Shown one piece after another: positions 31,340 through 40,398 of a stretch of 44,433 bases of DNA; within the stretch, counting starts at the first letter, position 1; every line of letters starts with the position of its first letter. A program made the position numbers and the translations under genes. A model generated the notes under the pieces. The model had not been told where the DNA came from, made no database searches, and worked only from the letters and a program-made list of their open reading frames with translations. Source of the stretch: JBBRWO01 sp964388455 (GTDB lineage Bacteria > Actinomycetota > Coriobacteriia > Anaerosomatales > JAAXUF01); assembly GCA_964388455.1 (NCBI GenBank), contig CAYMAN010000019.1, positions 1-44,433 on the forward strand, given 5' to 3'.

Positions 31340-32967
31340 GTGCGCTCCTTGCTGCGAGGATTGATCCGGTGCGCGAACTTGCCGAGCACCGTGGTTGCGG
31401 TTGTGACCTCAGCGATGCCCGCTAGCCGTCCGACGGCGAGTGCAGTCGCGAGGCCGGCGCTTCCGCCGACGATAACCTGGAGTAGCGAACCTGCGAAGCC
31501 GTCCGCGACCGTCGAGAGCGCATAGGACACCCCGAACGCCACGGCCCCCCCGAGCAACGAGGCGATTGCCATGAGCGTGTAGGACTTCACTATGCCCTTG
31601 ACATCGAAACCGCCGATTCGTTTGCGAAGCAGGTACGCCAGTACCGTGAAGTTGATTGCGAAAAACACCACGTCTGCCGCGGGCATTCCGTTGATGCCCA
31701 AACCCGGCCACGAGCCGAACCCTGTCGAAAGGACCAAGTAGAGCGCAATGTGAATGGTGGTGGTGACGAGGTTCACGAGCATGGGAGTGCGCGTGTCCTT
31801 AAGCGAGTAGAAGGCGCGCAGTATGTACAACGTGCCCGCATAGAACACGAGTCCCGCCGCCCAGTAGCGCAGCGCACCTGCGACCAGCGGTACGTCCTCC
31901 TGCTTGAAAGCGCCCACGCGATACAGCGAGATCAGCGGCGTTGCGAGAGCGATCAGCACCGCTGATGTCGGAAGCATCAGAACGCCGGTGATACGCAGGC
32001 CACGAGCGAAGGTCGCCTTGAAGTCGACCCAGTTCTGCTTGCCGGCAGCCTCAGAGAGCTCGGTAAACACCGCCGTAGCCAGCGCGACCGCGAGGATGCC
32101 GTATGGAAGCTGGTAGAAGACCCACGCGTAGGCGAGCACCGAGACGCCCTTGTCGGAGACGGCCAGGGCAGACGCGTTTCGAAACGACACCGCCACAAGG
32201 TTCGTCAGCACATAGATGACGGTTGGAACCGCAAGCCGCAGCATCTTTCGCACCGCAGGATCGTCAAGACCGATGCCCCACGAGTACCGCACTCCGGATT
32301 TGATCAGGGCCGGCACCTGGACCGCGAACATCACGAGCACCGAGAACGTCGTGCCCACGGCGAGAACGATCGTCGCGAGGCGCAGGTCGTCCTTCAAGGC
32401 AACGAAGGCGAGCATCGCCGCGATTGCGAACAGGTTGTTGAACACAGGAGCGATAGCAGGCCAGAAGTACTTGCGCTGCGAGTTCAGCAGTCCCGAGATG
32501 ACTGAGCCCGCACCGTAGAGCACGACCTGGATGGCAAAGTAGCGGAAGAACACCTCGGCGGTCTTCACCAGATCGTTTGATGCACCGGCGGGGAGCCGGA
32601 ACGTCTGCGTCCAGATGAACGGCAGCGGCCACACGGTGCCGATCAGAGCGATGAACCCGAGCGAGATGACCGCGATGTTGAAAACGTGACTCGCGAATCG
32701 CCACGCGCTTTCCTCTCCACCGTTCTCGCGAGCATCTATGAACGATGGGATGAACAGTGCAGAGATGATTCCGCCCGCCACCAGCTCGAAGATCATGTTG
32801 GGGATGTTGTTGGCGATGCTGTATGCCGACATCAGGCCCGTCGCACCCAGAGCGAATGCGGTCGCCCATATGCGGAGGAAGCCCGTCACGCGGGACATCG
32901 CTGTGAGCGATGACATCATCGCTGTCGAGCGGGCTATCGAGGGTTTACTGATGGTCGTGCCTCGCAA
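31336..32967 (-). CDS. murJ: Lipid II flippase MurJ (MviN family)
   Basis: MurJ flips lipid-linked peptidoglycan precursor across the membrane. The 543-residue product has about 14 hydrophobic segments and MOP-superfamily features: MSRVTGFLRIWATAFALG, the NIPNMIFELVAGG loop, and FFRYFAIQVVLYGAGSVISG. TTG 32967 is the outermost start; ATG 32919 or ATG 32895 (just before the conserved SRVTGFLR) are alternatives, and no good ribosome site decides. Its stop overlaps the GT2 start. It may act on lipid II or, given the neighbours, on another undecaprenyl-linked glycan. Confidence 0.9.
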   Translation of the reverse strand: MRGTTISKPSIARSTAMMSSLTAMSRVTGFLRIWATAFALGATGLMSAYSIANNIPNMIFELVAGGIISALFIPSFIDARENGGEESAWRFASHVFNIAVISLGFIALIGTVWPLPFIWTQTFRLPAGASNDLVKTAEVFFRYFAIQVVLYGAGSVISGLLNSQRKYFWPAIAPVFNNLFAIAAMLAFVALKDDLRLATIVLAVGTTFSVLVMFAVQVPALIKSGVRYSWGIGLDDPAVRKMLRLAVPTVIYVLTNLVAVSFRNASALAVSDKGVSVLAYAWVFYQLPYGILAVALATAVFTELSEAAGKQNWVDFKATFARGLRITGVLMLPTSAVLIALATPLISLYRVGAFKQEDVPLVAGALRYWAAGLVFYAGTLYILRAFYSLKDTRTPMLVNLVTTTIHIALYLVLSTGFGSWPGLGINGMPAADVVFFAINFTVLAYLLRKRIGGFDVKGIVKSYTLMAIASLLGGAVAFGVSYALSTVADGFAGSLLQVIVGGSAGLATALAVGRLAGIAEVTTATTVLGKFAHRINPRSKERT

Positions 32968-33112
32968 TTCTCGGTGTCGGGTCCTTGGCGGGTGTCGGCG
33001 CTAGGGCTCTTTGCGGTCAACCGAACATCAGTGTACCAATGCCTGCCTGTGAGCTCATCTTCCCGGGCACGACTGTTGCACGACCGTGAGCCGGGAGGCG
33101 GCCGGCTTTCGC

Positions 33113-33118
33113 TATACT
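33113..33118 (+). promoter_or_regulatory. -10 element TATACT placed for a leaderless mRNA
   Basis: TATACT ends 6 bp before the ATG at 33125, so transcription should begin at or very near the A of the start codon. No Shine-Dalgarno precedes this ATG. The arrangement TANNNT-N6-ATG is characteristic of leaderless genes in actinobacteria. No good -35 is visible. Confidence 0.55.
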
Positions 33119-33124
33119 CGCTAC

Positions 33125-35440
33125 ATGAAGAGAATCCGGTCGATACTCATATGCGTCGTCGCCCTCGCGGCGGCTTGTTTCGTGTCCGCAGGTAATGCGC
33201 GCGCCGCCGATGGCACGTCTCGACCACCCGCACAGCGTGTGACCATCGTGCTCGCACCGTATCTGGTGTGGGAGGATCTCACGCCGCAGACGACCCCGAC
33301 GCTGCTGCGCCTTGCACAGGACGGCGCCATCGGTGCCGCCAACGTGCGCGCGCGAGTTCGAGCGCTCGGCGGCGTTCCATCTCCGACCGAGTCTGCCCTG
33401 TGTATCTCGGCGGGCGCGTGGGCTATGCCGCCCGCAGACGCACTTGCGCCGTTCGTTGCGACCGAGTCCGTAGAGGGGAGCGTAACCGCTGCGGAAGAGT
33501 ACCGGCGGGTGTACGGCACTCCGCTCGGCAGTGCGCGTATCGGCTACCTCGGACTGCCGCAGGTGCAGCGGTTCAACGTGGAGGAGTCGACCGACGCTTT
33601 CGTGGGCGTACTCGGCCAGGCGGTCGCCGATGCCGGCGGACTCACTGCGGCAATAGGTAACTCTGACATCGGGTATCCGGGCGCGACCGTGCGTTTCGAC
33701 CGCCCCGCCGCAGTGGTCGTGTCGGATCTCGACGGGAGAGTGAACGCCGGGGATGTCTCGGCCGAGTTGCTCACGGGCAGCGTCGAGTCGCCGTACGGCA
33801 GAAGAACCGATCTTTCGCGGTTCGCTGCGGTCCTGCAACGCGTTGATCAGCTGACCACATCGCACCGGGGCCCTTCGCTCGTCGTCCTCGATCCGGGCGA
33901 CATGACGCGCGCGCGCGAGTTCGCATCTCAGGCCACGACCGAGTCGGCGCAGGCGCAGCGTATCGCCGCGCTGCGTACGCTTGACGAGGTCGTTTCGCTG
34001 GCAATGCGGTCCGCCGGCGATGACGGCGTGGTCATTGTCGTCTCTCAGGCACTGAACACGAGTCAGGATGGCGAACCTGAGGGGCTCGGACCGTGCATCA
34101 TCTCAGGGCCGTCCTGGAGCGGATATCTGACCTCACCTTCGACTCACAGGGCCGGCATAGTAACCAACCTTGACGTCGCGGCGACCGTGCTCGATCAGCT
34201 CGGTATCAAGCGTCCGGTACAGATCCTCGGCAACCCGATGAGCGCGGTTAGCGGTCCGTCCGCCGTCGATGAGCGCATCTCACATCTGCGAGACATGAAT
34301 GCGGTCGCCACTTCTATCGAGATGGCCAAGGCGACCGTCCTGAATCTCTACATCGGCTTTGCGGTCGTGTTGCTGTGTATCGCGGCATTCGTGGTGTCGC
34401 GCGCCCATCTGTGGCGCGCTACCACCGCACGACGGGTCGCCGCCGTGTTGCAGGGCGCGGTTCTCCTCGTGCTCGCAGTCCCGATCTCGAGCTGGCTCAT
34501 GTTCGTCGTCGTTCGATATCCATCGACGGCGGTGACCGCCGTGCTCACTCTGCTCGGGGTCTCGCTCGTGATGTGGGTAGGCGCGTTGGCGCTGTGGCGT
34601 GCCGCCACGCCTCGTGTTCCGATCATCGCGCTCATGTCTGTCACCGTCATCGGGATTCTCGTCGAGCAGTATTTCGGTGCCCCTCTTTCGTTTGTCAACT
34701 TCTTCGGCTATTCGCCTTTGCCCGCGGCTCGCTTCTACGGCATGGGCAACGAGGCCGCCTCGATCCTCTTCGGCGCATCATTGGCGGGTCTCGCTCTCGT
34801 GCTCGACGAGTGGCGCGATGCCACGTGGGCTCCGACCGCCCGACGTTACGGCATCGTGGTGCTCGGCGTGCTGGTGGTCGGCACCGCTGCTGCACCGTTC
34901 CTCGGCGCGAATGTAGGCGTCGCGATCTGGGGTGCAGTGGGCTACGGTCTGGCTTGGATGCTCATGAACGGTCGCGCGGTCACCTGGAGAACCGTTGCGG
35001 TCATGCTTCTTGGAGTGGTTCTGCTTATCGCGGCGTTCGCCGCCGTCGACCTGTTGGGTGGGGGAGAGCAGACGCATCTGGGCCGTTCACTCTCCAGCGC
35101 CGAGCAGGGTGGCCCCGGGGAGTTGTGGACGATCGCCGTACGTAAGGCCGAGACCAATATGCGGGTCTTCACGCGCACCAACTGGTCGTGGGTGCTCGTG
35201 GCGGTTCTCGGTTTCCTCGGCTTCATGCGGCTCAGGCCCAAGGGTGACTTCGCCGACACCCTCACCGAGAATCCTCGGTTCGCTGATGCGATCACGGTGA
35301 CGCTCATTGCGGGCGGCCTCGCCTTCTTCACTGAGGATTCCGGCATCGTCATACCGGCGCTCATCATGCTCTACACCGGCGCCGGAATCATGTGGCTGAT
35401 GCTCGCGAGGCTCGGAGACAGGGACGAGGAGACCGCGTGA
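33125..35440 (+). CDS. Membrane protein with degenerate alkaline-phosphatase-like domain
   Basis: This 771-residue protein has a signal peptide (basic start, hydrophobic core to about 21, ARA-A cleavage near 27). Residues 38-370 form an external domain and about 405-765 form a polytopic C-terminal half. The external domain resembles the alkaline-phosphatase/phosphodiesterase superfamily: TPTLLRLAQDGAIG near 57, and HRAGIVTNLDVAATVLDQLG near 341. Key metal sites seem lost: Ala44 stands where the first Asp is expected, and the usual SDHG-type motif reads SQAL at 307-310. It may therefore be a non-catalytic sensor or binding protein. It overlaps the next gene by GTGA. I do not recognise a named family. 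Confidence 0.75.
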   Translation: MKRIRSILICVVALAAACFVSAGNARAADGTSRPPAQRVTIVLAPYLVWEDLTPQTTPTLLRLAQDGAIGAANVRARVRALGGVPSPTESALCISAGAWAMPPADALAPFVATESVEGSVTAAEEYRRVYGTPLGSARIGYLGLPQVQRFNVEESTDAFVGVLGQAVADAGGLTAAIGNSDIGYPGATVRFDRPAAVVVSDLDGRVNAGDVSAELLTGSVESPYGRRTDLSRFAAVLQRVDQLTTSHRGPSLVVLDPGDMTRAREFASQATTESAQAQRIAALRTLDEVVSLAMRSAGDDGVVIVVSQALNTSQDGEPEGLGPCIISGPSWSGYLTSPSTHRAGIVTNLDVAATVLDQLGIKRPVQILGNPMSAVSGPSAVDERISHLRDMNAVATSIEMAKATVLNLYIGFAVVLLCIAAFVVSRAHLWRATTARRVAAVLQGAVLLVLAVPISSWLMFVVVRYPSTAVTAVLTLLGVSLVMWVGALALWRAATPRVPIIALMSVTVIGILVEQYFGAPLSFVNFFGYSPLPAARFYGMGNEAASILFGASLAGLALVLDEWRDATWAPTARRYGIVVLGVLVVGTAAAPFLGANVGVAIWGAVGYGLAWMLMNGRAVTWRTVAVMLLGVVLLIAAFAAVDLLGGGEQTHLGRSLSSAEQGGPGELWTIAVRKAETNMRVFTRTNWSWVLVAVLGFLGFMRLRPKGDFADTLTENPRFADAITVTLIAGGLAFFTEDSGIVIPALIMLYTGAGIMWLMLARLGDRDEETA

Positions 35441-36462
35441 CGAAGTCCGCACTGCTCCTGCTGGCCTCCGGCATGTTGCTCGGCGTAGGGTTGCCCTGGC
35501 TCGCGATGCGCAGCCTCGCTCCATCACTCATGCTCTCCGAGAAGGCACAGGTGTCCAACTTCCGCGGCCGCCAGGTGTTCTACGGCCTCGGAATCGTCTG
35601 GCTTGTCTGGGCGGGCTGCGCAATCGTCGGCGGCGTGCTTGCTGCCACGATGGTCTCCGCGTCAGTCCTGCCGATCCTCACGCTTGCGGGACCGCTCGCA
35701 CTCGTTGCGTTCGCACTCGGAGCGGTCGACGACGCGTACGGCTCAGGTTCTGATCGCGGTTTCAGGGGCCACCTGAAGGCGATGGCCCGGGGTCGCCTCA
35801 CCACCGGTGGCATGAAGCTGTTGGGCATAGGTCTGGCTTCGCTCGCCGTCGCCGGCGTTGTGAGCGGAATCGGTGCCTGGGGTACAGGTGATCTCGGGGT
35901 GGCGTCACCCCGCCGTATCGTTGTGGCGCTGGTCGCGGGCGCCGCTGTTGCTCTGACGTCGAATCTTTTCAACCTGCTCGATCTGCGGCCCGGGCGAGCA
36001 CTCAAGTTCTACGGCCTCATGAGTCCAATCGCACTCGTATCGACCGCGCTCGGTCTGTCGATGGCGGCAGGCTGGGCGGCCACGCGGGGAGCGGCCGGGA
36101 TGGCCATCGACGCTGTGGTGCTCGCATTGTTCCTCATCGGGCCGTTCGTCGCCGTGTACCGCTATGATCTGGGCGAAGCAGGCATGCTCGGAGACGCCGG
36201 GGCCAATCCCATGGGTGCCGTCATCGGGTTGTTGATCGTCAGCGGCCTACCGTGGCCGGGGATGCTTGCGTGGACGGTGCTGGTGTTTGTACTCAACCTC
36301 GCATCTGAGCGAGTGAGCTTCTCGGCGGTGATCGAGAGCAACTCCGTGTTGCGGTGGTTCGACGGACTTGGTCGCCTTGCTGACCAGCCGGAAGATGGAT
36401 CGCACACGTCCTCCGACGGCACCTCGGGACACGAGCAAGAACGCACGCACGACAACTCGTAG
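35437..36462 (+). CDS. Divergent WecA/MraY-like polyprenyl-phosphate sugar-phosphate transferase
   Basis: GTG 35437 overlaps the previous stop (GTGA) and gives 341 residues with about nine membrane helices. Superfamily features are the VDD motif at 97-99 (VDDAYG), the SNLFNLLDLRPGRALK loop at 175-190 and GDAGANPMGAVIG near 252. In WecA/TagO/MraY the second motif is N..N..DG.DGLA; here the glycines and second Asp are replaced by LRPGRA. The C-terminal 30 residues are polar and disordered. Activity cannot be assumed, but both Asn and the Asp of the loop remain. Coupling to the phosphatase-like membrane protein suggests joint work on an undecaprenyl-linked envelope polymer. Confidence 0.75.
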   Translation: MTKSALLLLASGMLLGVGLPWLAMRSLAPSLMLSEKAQVSNFRGRQVFYGLGIVWLVWAGCAIVGGVLAATMVSASVLPILTLAGPLALVAFALGAVDDAYGSGSDRGFRGHLKAMARGRLTTGGMKLLGIGLASLAVAGVVSGIGAWGTGDLGVASPRRIVVALVAGAAVALTSNLFNLLDLRPGRALKFYGLMSPIALVSTALGLSMAAGWAATRGAAGMAIDAVVLALFLIGPFVAVYRYDLGEAGMLGDAGANPMGAVIGLLIVSGLPWPGMLAWTVLVFVLNLASERVSFSAVIESNSVLRWFDGLGRLADQPEDGSHTSSDGTSGHEQERTHDNS

Positions 36463-36477
36463 GAATCAAGACGCGAA

Positions 36478-36501
36478 ACTGCGGTCTAAGCGCAGTAGAA
36501 T
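36478..36501 (+). promoter_or_regulatory. Inverted repeat overlapping a -10 element before pyrG
   Basis: ACTGCG-GTCTAAG-CGCAGT (36478-36496) is a 6-bp inverted repeat whose right arm runs into TAGAAT (36496-36501), a good -10 element. It lies 45 bp before the pyrG ATG. The position suits a repressor site or, if transcription starts further upstream, a small hairpin. No clear -35 is visible. Confidence 0.45.
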
Positions 36502-36546
36502 CACATACGGGTCAAGCAGAGACGACATCGAGCCGGAAGGGCAATC

Positions 36547-38163
36547 ATGGCAACAAAGCACATCTTCGTGACCGGAGGCGTCGTCTCCTCGCTCGGCAAG
36601 GGCATCACCGCCGCATCGCTCGGCCGGCTGCTCAAGGCCCGTGGCCTCAAGGTGACGATCCAAAAACTCGACCCGTACCTCAACGTCGACCCCGGCACCA
36701 TGAGCCCCTTCCAGCACGGCGAGGTCTTCGTGACCGACGACGGCGCCGAGACGGACCTGGACCTCGGCCACTACGAGCGCTTCATCGACGAGTCGCTGAC
36801 CCGCGATTGCAACGTCACCGCCGGCTCTGTGTATCAGACGCTGATCAGCCGTGAGCGCCGCGGCGACTACCTCGGCGGCACCGTGCAGGTCATTCCGCAC
36901 GTCACCAATGAGATCAAGGACCGCATCAACCGCCTCGCCGAGCAGACCCAGCCCGACGTCATCATCACTGAGGTCGGCGGTACCGTCGGCGACATCGAGT
37001 CGCTGCCGTTTCTCGAGGCGATCCGCCAGATGCGCAAGGATAAGGGCCGCGACAACGTCATCTACATCCACGTGACCCTCGTGCCGTGGATCGCCGCTTC
37101 GAGCGAGCTCAAGACCAAGCCCACGCAGCACTCCGTCAAGGAGCTGCGGAGCATCGGTATCACTCCTGACTTCATCGTGTGCCGCAGCGACCGGCCCATC
37201 GACGTCGGCATCCGCCGCAAGATCGGCCTGTTCTGCGACGTCGATCCCAAGGCCGTCGTATCGGCCATTGACGCCGCCTCGATCTACAACGTGCCGGACA
37301 ACCTGCGCGCCCAGCGCTTCGATGAGATGGTCATCGAGCGCCTCGAACTCGAGTGCGGTGTACCGGATATGACCGAGTGGGACGCGTTCGTCGCGCACTC
37401 GGCGTCGCTGTCCGACGAGGTCAACATCGCGCTCGTCGGCAAGTATGTGCAGCTCCCCGACGCATACCTCTCGGTCAACGAAGCGCTCGACCACGCGGGC
37501 ATCTTCCACAATGTGAAGGTGAACACACGCTGGATCGACGCCGAGTCGCTCACGCCCGAAGAGGTCGACCAGATCCTCTCCGAGATGGACGGCATCCTCG
37601 TTCCCGGCGGCTTCGGTATCCGCGGCATCGAGGGCAAGATCCGCGCGGCATGCTTCGCCCGCGAGAATCTCGTGCCGTACTTCGGCATCTGCCTGGGTAT
37701 GCAGGTCGCGGTCGCCGAGTTCGCTCGCCACGTCGCGGGACTCCCTGGCGCCAACTCCGCGGAGTTCGACCCGGTGACCGAGCACCCCGTCATCGATCTG
37801 ATGCGCGACCAGCAGGACGTCGAGGACATGGGCGGAACCATGCGCCTCGGCACGTATCCGTGCAAGGTCATCCCTGGCACCAGGGGACATGCGGCATACG
37901 GCGAAGAACTCATCTACGAGCGCCATCGTCATCGTTTCGAGGTCAACAATGCTTATCGCGAGCAGCTCGCTGATGCAGGCATGGTCATCTCGGGTCTGTC
38001 GCCCGACGGCAAGCTCGTCGAGATGATCGAGCTGCCTGATCACCCGTGGTTCCTCGGCAATCAAGGTCACCCTGAGTTCAAGAGTCGGCCCACTCGTCCG
38101 GCACCCTTGTTCCGTGACTTCATCGGCGCGGCGAAGCTGTACATGAAGGCCCGCGAGGTCTGA
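36547..38163 (+). CDS. pyrG: CTP synthase
   Basis: PyrG aminates UTP to CTP with glutamine and ATP. The 538-residue product has the synthase domain (about 1-270) with GGVVSSLGKGITAASLGRLL, the PYLNVDPGTMSPFQHGEVF motif and GTVGDIES. The glutamine amidotransferase domain has VPGGFGIRG, the nucleophile Cys382 in FGICLGMQ and GHPEFKSRP with the catalytic His/Glu. Length is standard. GGAAGGG precedes the ATG. An M20 peptidase gene starts 1 bp after the stop, so they share a transcript. Confidence 0.97.
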   Translation: MATKHIFVTGGVVSSLGKGITAASLGRLLKARGLKVTIQKLDPYLNVDPGTMSPFQHGEVFVTDDGAETDLDLGHYERFIDESLTRDCNVTAGSVYQTLISRERRGDYLGGTVQVIPHVTNEIKDRINRLAEQTQPDVIITEVGGTVGDIESLPFLEAIRQMRKDKGRDNVIYIHVTLVPWIAASSELKTKPTQHSVKELRSIGITPDFIVCRSDRPIDVGIRRKIGLFCDVDPKAVVSAIDAASIYNVPDNLRAQRFDEMVIERLELECGVPDMTEWDAFVAHSASLSDEVNIALVGKYVQLPDAYLSVNEALDHAGIFHNVKVNTRWIDAESLTPEEVDQILSEMDGILVPGGFGIRGIEGKIRAACFARENLVPYFGICLGMQVAVAEFARHVAGLPGANSAEFDPVTEHPVIDLMRDQQDVEDMGGTMRLGTYPCKVIPGTRGHAAYGEELIYERHRHRFEVNNAYREQLADAGMVISGLSPDGKLVEMIELPDHPWFLGNQGHPEFKSRPTRPAPLFRDFIGAAKLYMKAREV

Positions 38164-38164
38164 C

Positions 38165-39289
38165 ATGAGTGACGCGCGGTTGCTGGAGACCTTCCTGGAG
38201 CTGGTTCGAATCGACAGCCCCCCGGGCTACGAGGCAGCTGCGGCACGGTACTGTGCTGAGGCGCTTCGCGCAGCGGGTTGTGATGTCTGGTTCGACGACA
38301 GCGCGTCTACGACCGGCTCGGACACCGGCAACCTGATCGCGCTACTCCCCGGGGTTGCTTCCGGCACGTTGGCGCTGTCCGCACATCTTGATGTGGTCGA
38401 GCCGTGCCGCGGCATCGAGCCTGTTGTCGTTGACGGGCTCATCACATCGGCGGGGCCCACGGTGCTGGGTGCCGATGATCGTGCCGGACTCGCCGCCATC
38501 ATTGAATCGGTCAGGAGGCTTTCGGAGAGCGACGCCCCCCATCCTACAATCCGCATCATCTTCACGGTGCTGGAGGAGATCGGGCTTGTCGGAGCCAAGT
38601 CGCTGCGTGTGGAGGACACCGACTGCGATCTGTGCTTGGTGTTTGACGCTGAGGGAGCACCCGGAGGAATCGTCGTTGCCGCGCCCACGCATTACACCTT
38701 CACAGCCCGGTTCCACGGTCGAGCGAGTCACGCGGGGGTGTGCCCGGAGCAGGGTATCAGCGCGATCTCGATCGCGGCAGATGCGATCACGCGCATGGAG
38801 CTCGGACGGCTGGATGCAGGCACCACGGCCAACATCGGATCGATTCGCGGTGGAAGCGCCACGAACGTGGTGGCGGGCCGCTGTGATCTGACCGGTGAGT
38901 GCCGCTCACTCGATCCCTTGCGAGTTGAGGCGGTTCGCGACCGCATGACTGCGGCGATGCAGTCGGCCGCCGACGCTGCAGGTGGCGAGGTCGAGATCGC
39001 ATGGGAGCTCGCCTATGGGGGGTTCCTCCACGATGCGGATTCGCCTGAGGTGAAGTTGGTTGCAGAGGCGTGCGCGCGTGCAGGCTTCGAGCCTCGCCTC
39101 TACGGCACCGGCGGGGGATCTGACGCCAATGTGCTCGCATCGCTCGGCGTGCCGGTGCTCGCACTTGCATGCGGTATGTCCGGGGTGCACGGCGTTCAAG
39201 AACAGCTCGCCATCGCCGACCTGGAAGCCATCCCGCGAATCATCGAAGAGGCTGCCGCGCTCATGTCTGCCGAGACGTTCGCGCGATGA
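38165..39289 (+). CDS. M20 family metallopeptidase (PepT-like)
   Basis: This 374-residue di-zinc peptidase belongs to the M20 family and resembles tripeptidase T. Expected ligands and catalytic residues are His74 and Asp76 (SAHLDVV), Asp104 (LGADDRAG), Glu137/Glu138 (VLEEIG), Asp161 (FDAEG) and a C-terminal His in GVHGVQEQ. The dimerisation domain begins after HGRASHAG near 184. The ATG is 1 bp past the pyrG stop, and its own stop overlaps the DUF3866 gene (ATGA). The pyrG-peptidase-DUF3866 order looks like a functional operon of unknown theme. Confidence 0.9.
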   Translation: MSDARLLETFLELVRIDSPPGYEAAAARYCAEALRAAGCDVWFDDSASTTGSDTGNLIALLPGVASGTLALSAHLDVVEPCRGIEPVVVDGLITSAGPTVLGADDRAGLAAIIESVRRLSESDAPHPTIRIIFTVLEEIGLVGAKSLRVEDTDCDLCLVFDAEGAPGGIVVAAPTHYTFTARFHGRASHAGVCPEQGISAISIAADAITRMELGRLDAGTTANIGSIRGGSATNVVAGRCDLTGECRSLDPLRVEAVRDRMTAAMQSAADAAGGEVEIAWELAYGGFLHDADSPEVKLVAEACARAGFEPRLYGTGGGSDANVLASLGVPVLALACGMSGVHGVQEQLAIADLEAIPRIIEEAAALMSAETFAR

Positions 39290-40365
39290 GACTCGTGTGG
39301 GCGACCGTCACTGCCGATAACTCAACCTCGGCCGACGCTCAGAACCTGCTTGTCGCGCTCGACGATGGCAGCGAAGGTAGAGCCGTGTGCTATCCCGCGC
39401 TCTGCGGAGCATGCAGTGTTGATGACCGCGTGCTGCTCAATACCACGGCCGTCGATCTCGCGCTGGGAACCGGGGGACTCCACTTCGTGGTGGCCCGCGG
39501 GGAAGCTACAGGCGTTGCCTACGACTCGGCCAGCGGCGGGCACATCATGAAACTACGCTACACGCCTCTGCAGGTCGATGTCCTCTCGGTGGAGTCGCAG
39601 GAGAGCGAGCATCACGAGACCATGCGCACGGCAACGAGTCTGGGTGGGATGCCGGTCGTCTGCTGCGGACTTCACAGTCAGGTGCCGCTGGTCGCCGCGG
39701 CAGTGAAGAGCGCCGATCCCAACCTCAGTGTCGCGTACTGCATGACCGATGAGGCGGCGTTGGCGCTGCCGCTGTCAGACGTGATTCGAGCCTCGGTTCA
39801 TGCGGGGCTTCTCGACACGACTATCTCATGCGGGCAGGCGTTCGGCGGGCAGTTCGAAGCAGTGAACCTTCACTCTGGTCTGCTCGCGGCTCGGCATATA
39901 GCTCGCGCCGACGTCGTGATCGTTGCGATAGGCCCCGGTGTCGTCGGCACTGCCACGCCATTCGGACATGGGGGAGTGGCGCAAGGTGAAGCGCTCAACT
40001 CGGTCGTCTCGCTGCGCGGAACACCCATTTCGGTGCTGCGCATGTCGTTCGCCGACGCCCGCTCGCGGCACCGTGTTGTTTCGCACCACAGCCTCGCCGC
40101 ACTGACGCAGATATCACTCGCGCCTGTACGCGTGGCTATCCCGGCACTGCCCCCGGACTTCGCCGAGCAGGTCGAAGCGGCGCTTGAGTCCGCCGGAGTC
40201 TGGGACCGTCATGTGCGAGCGGATGCCGCTGCGCTCACCCCAGACCTGCGTGGCGTGCGCGTCACCACCATGGGGCGAGGACCGGGAGACGATCCGTCGT
40301 TCTTCTCGGCGGCGTTCGCCGCAGGTGAGGTTGCCGCTCGCATCGCGCATGATCGCGACGCGTAA
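39286..40365 (+). CDS. DUF3866 family protein
   Basis: ATG 39286 overlaps the M20 stop (ATGA) and gives 359 residues. A longer open frame upstream lies inside the peptidase gene and is discarded. The protein matches the actinobacterial DUF3866 pattern by eye: a small beta-rich N-terminal region with GGHIMKLRYTPLQVDVLSVE near 85, followed by alpha/beta segments such as PVVCCGLHSQVPLVAAAVK and VVIVAIGPGVVGTATPFGHGG. No membrane segment is visible. Its function is not known to me. The family is mostly actinobacterial, which supports the taxonomic reading. Confidence 0.8.
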   Translation: MRLVWATVTADNSTSADAQNLLVALDDGSEGRAVCYPALCGACSVDDRVLLNTTAVDLALGTGGLHFVVARGEATGVAYDSASGGHIMKLRYTPLQVDVLSVESQESEHHETMRTATSLGGMPVVCCGLHSQVPLVAAAVKSADPNLSVAYCMTDEAALALPLSDVIRASVHAGLLDTTISCGQAFGGQFEAVNLHSGLLAARHIARADVVIVAIGPGVVGTATPFGHGGVAQGEALNSVVSLRGTPISVLRMSFADARSRHRVVSHHSLAALTQISLAPVRVAIPALPPDFAEQVEAALESAGVWDRHVRADAAALTPDLRGVRVTTMGRGPGDDPSFFSAAFAAGEVAARIAHDRDA

Positions 40366-40398
40366 CTGAAGTCAGCAGGCGTTTAGACGGCATCCGCC

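Noticed and set aside
36466..38166. 566-residue open frame on the minus strand opposite pyrG
   Set aside because: The plus strand is unmistakably CTP synthase. The minus frame is a mirror of GC-rich codon usage, with composition dominated by Asp, Val and Leu and no recognisable domain.
38203..38213. GGTTCGAATC resembling a tRNA T-loop
   Set aside because: It lies in the coding sequence of the M20 peptidase and no acceptor or anticodon stem can be built around it.
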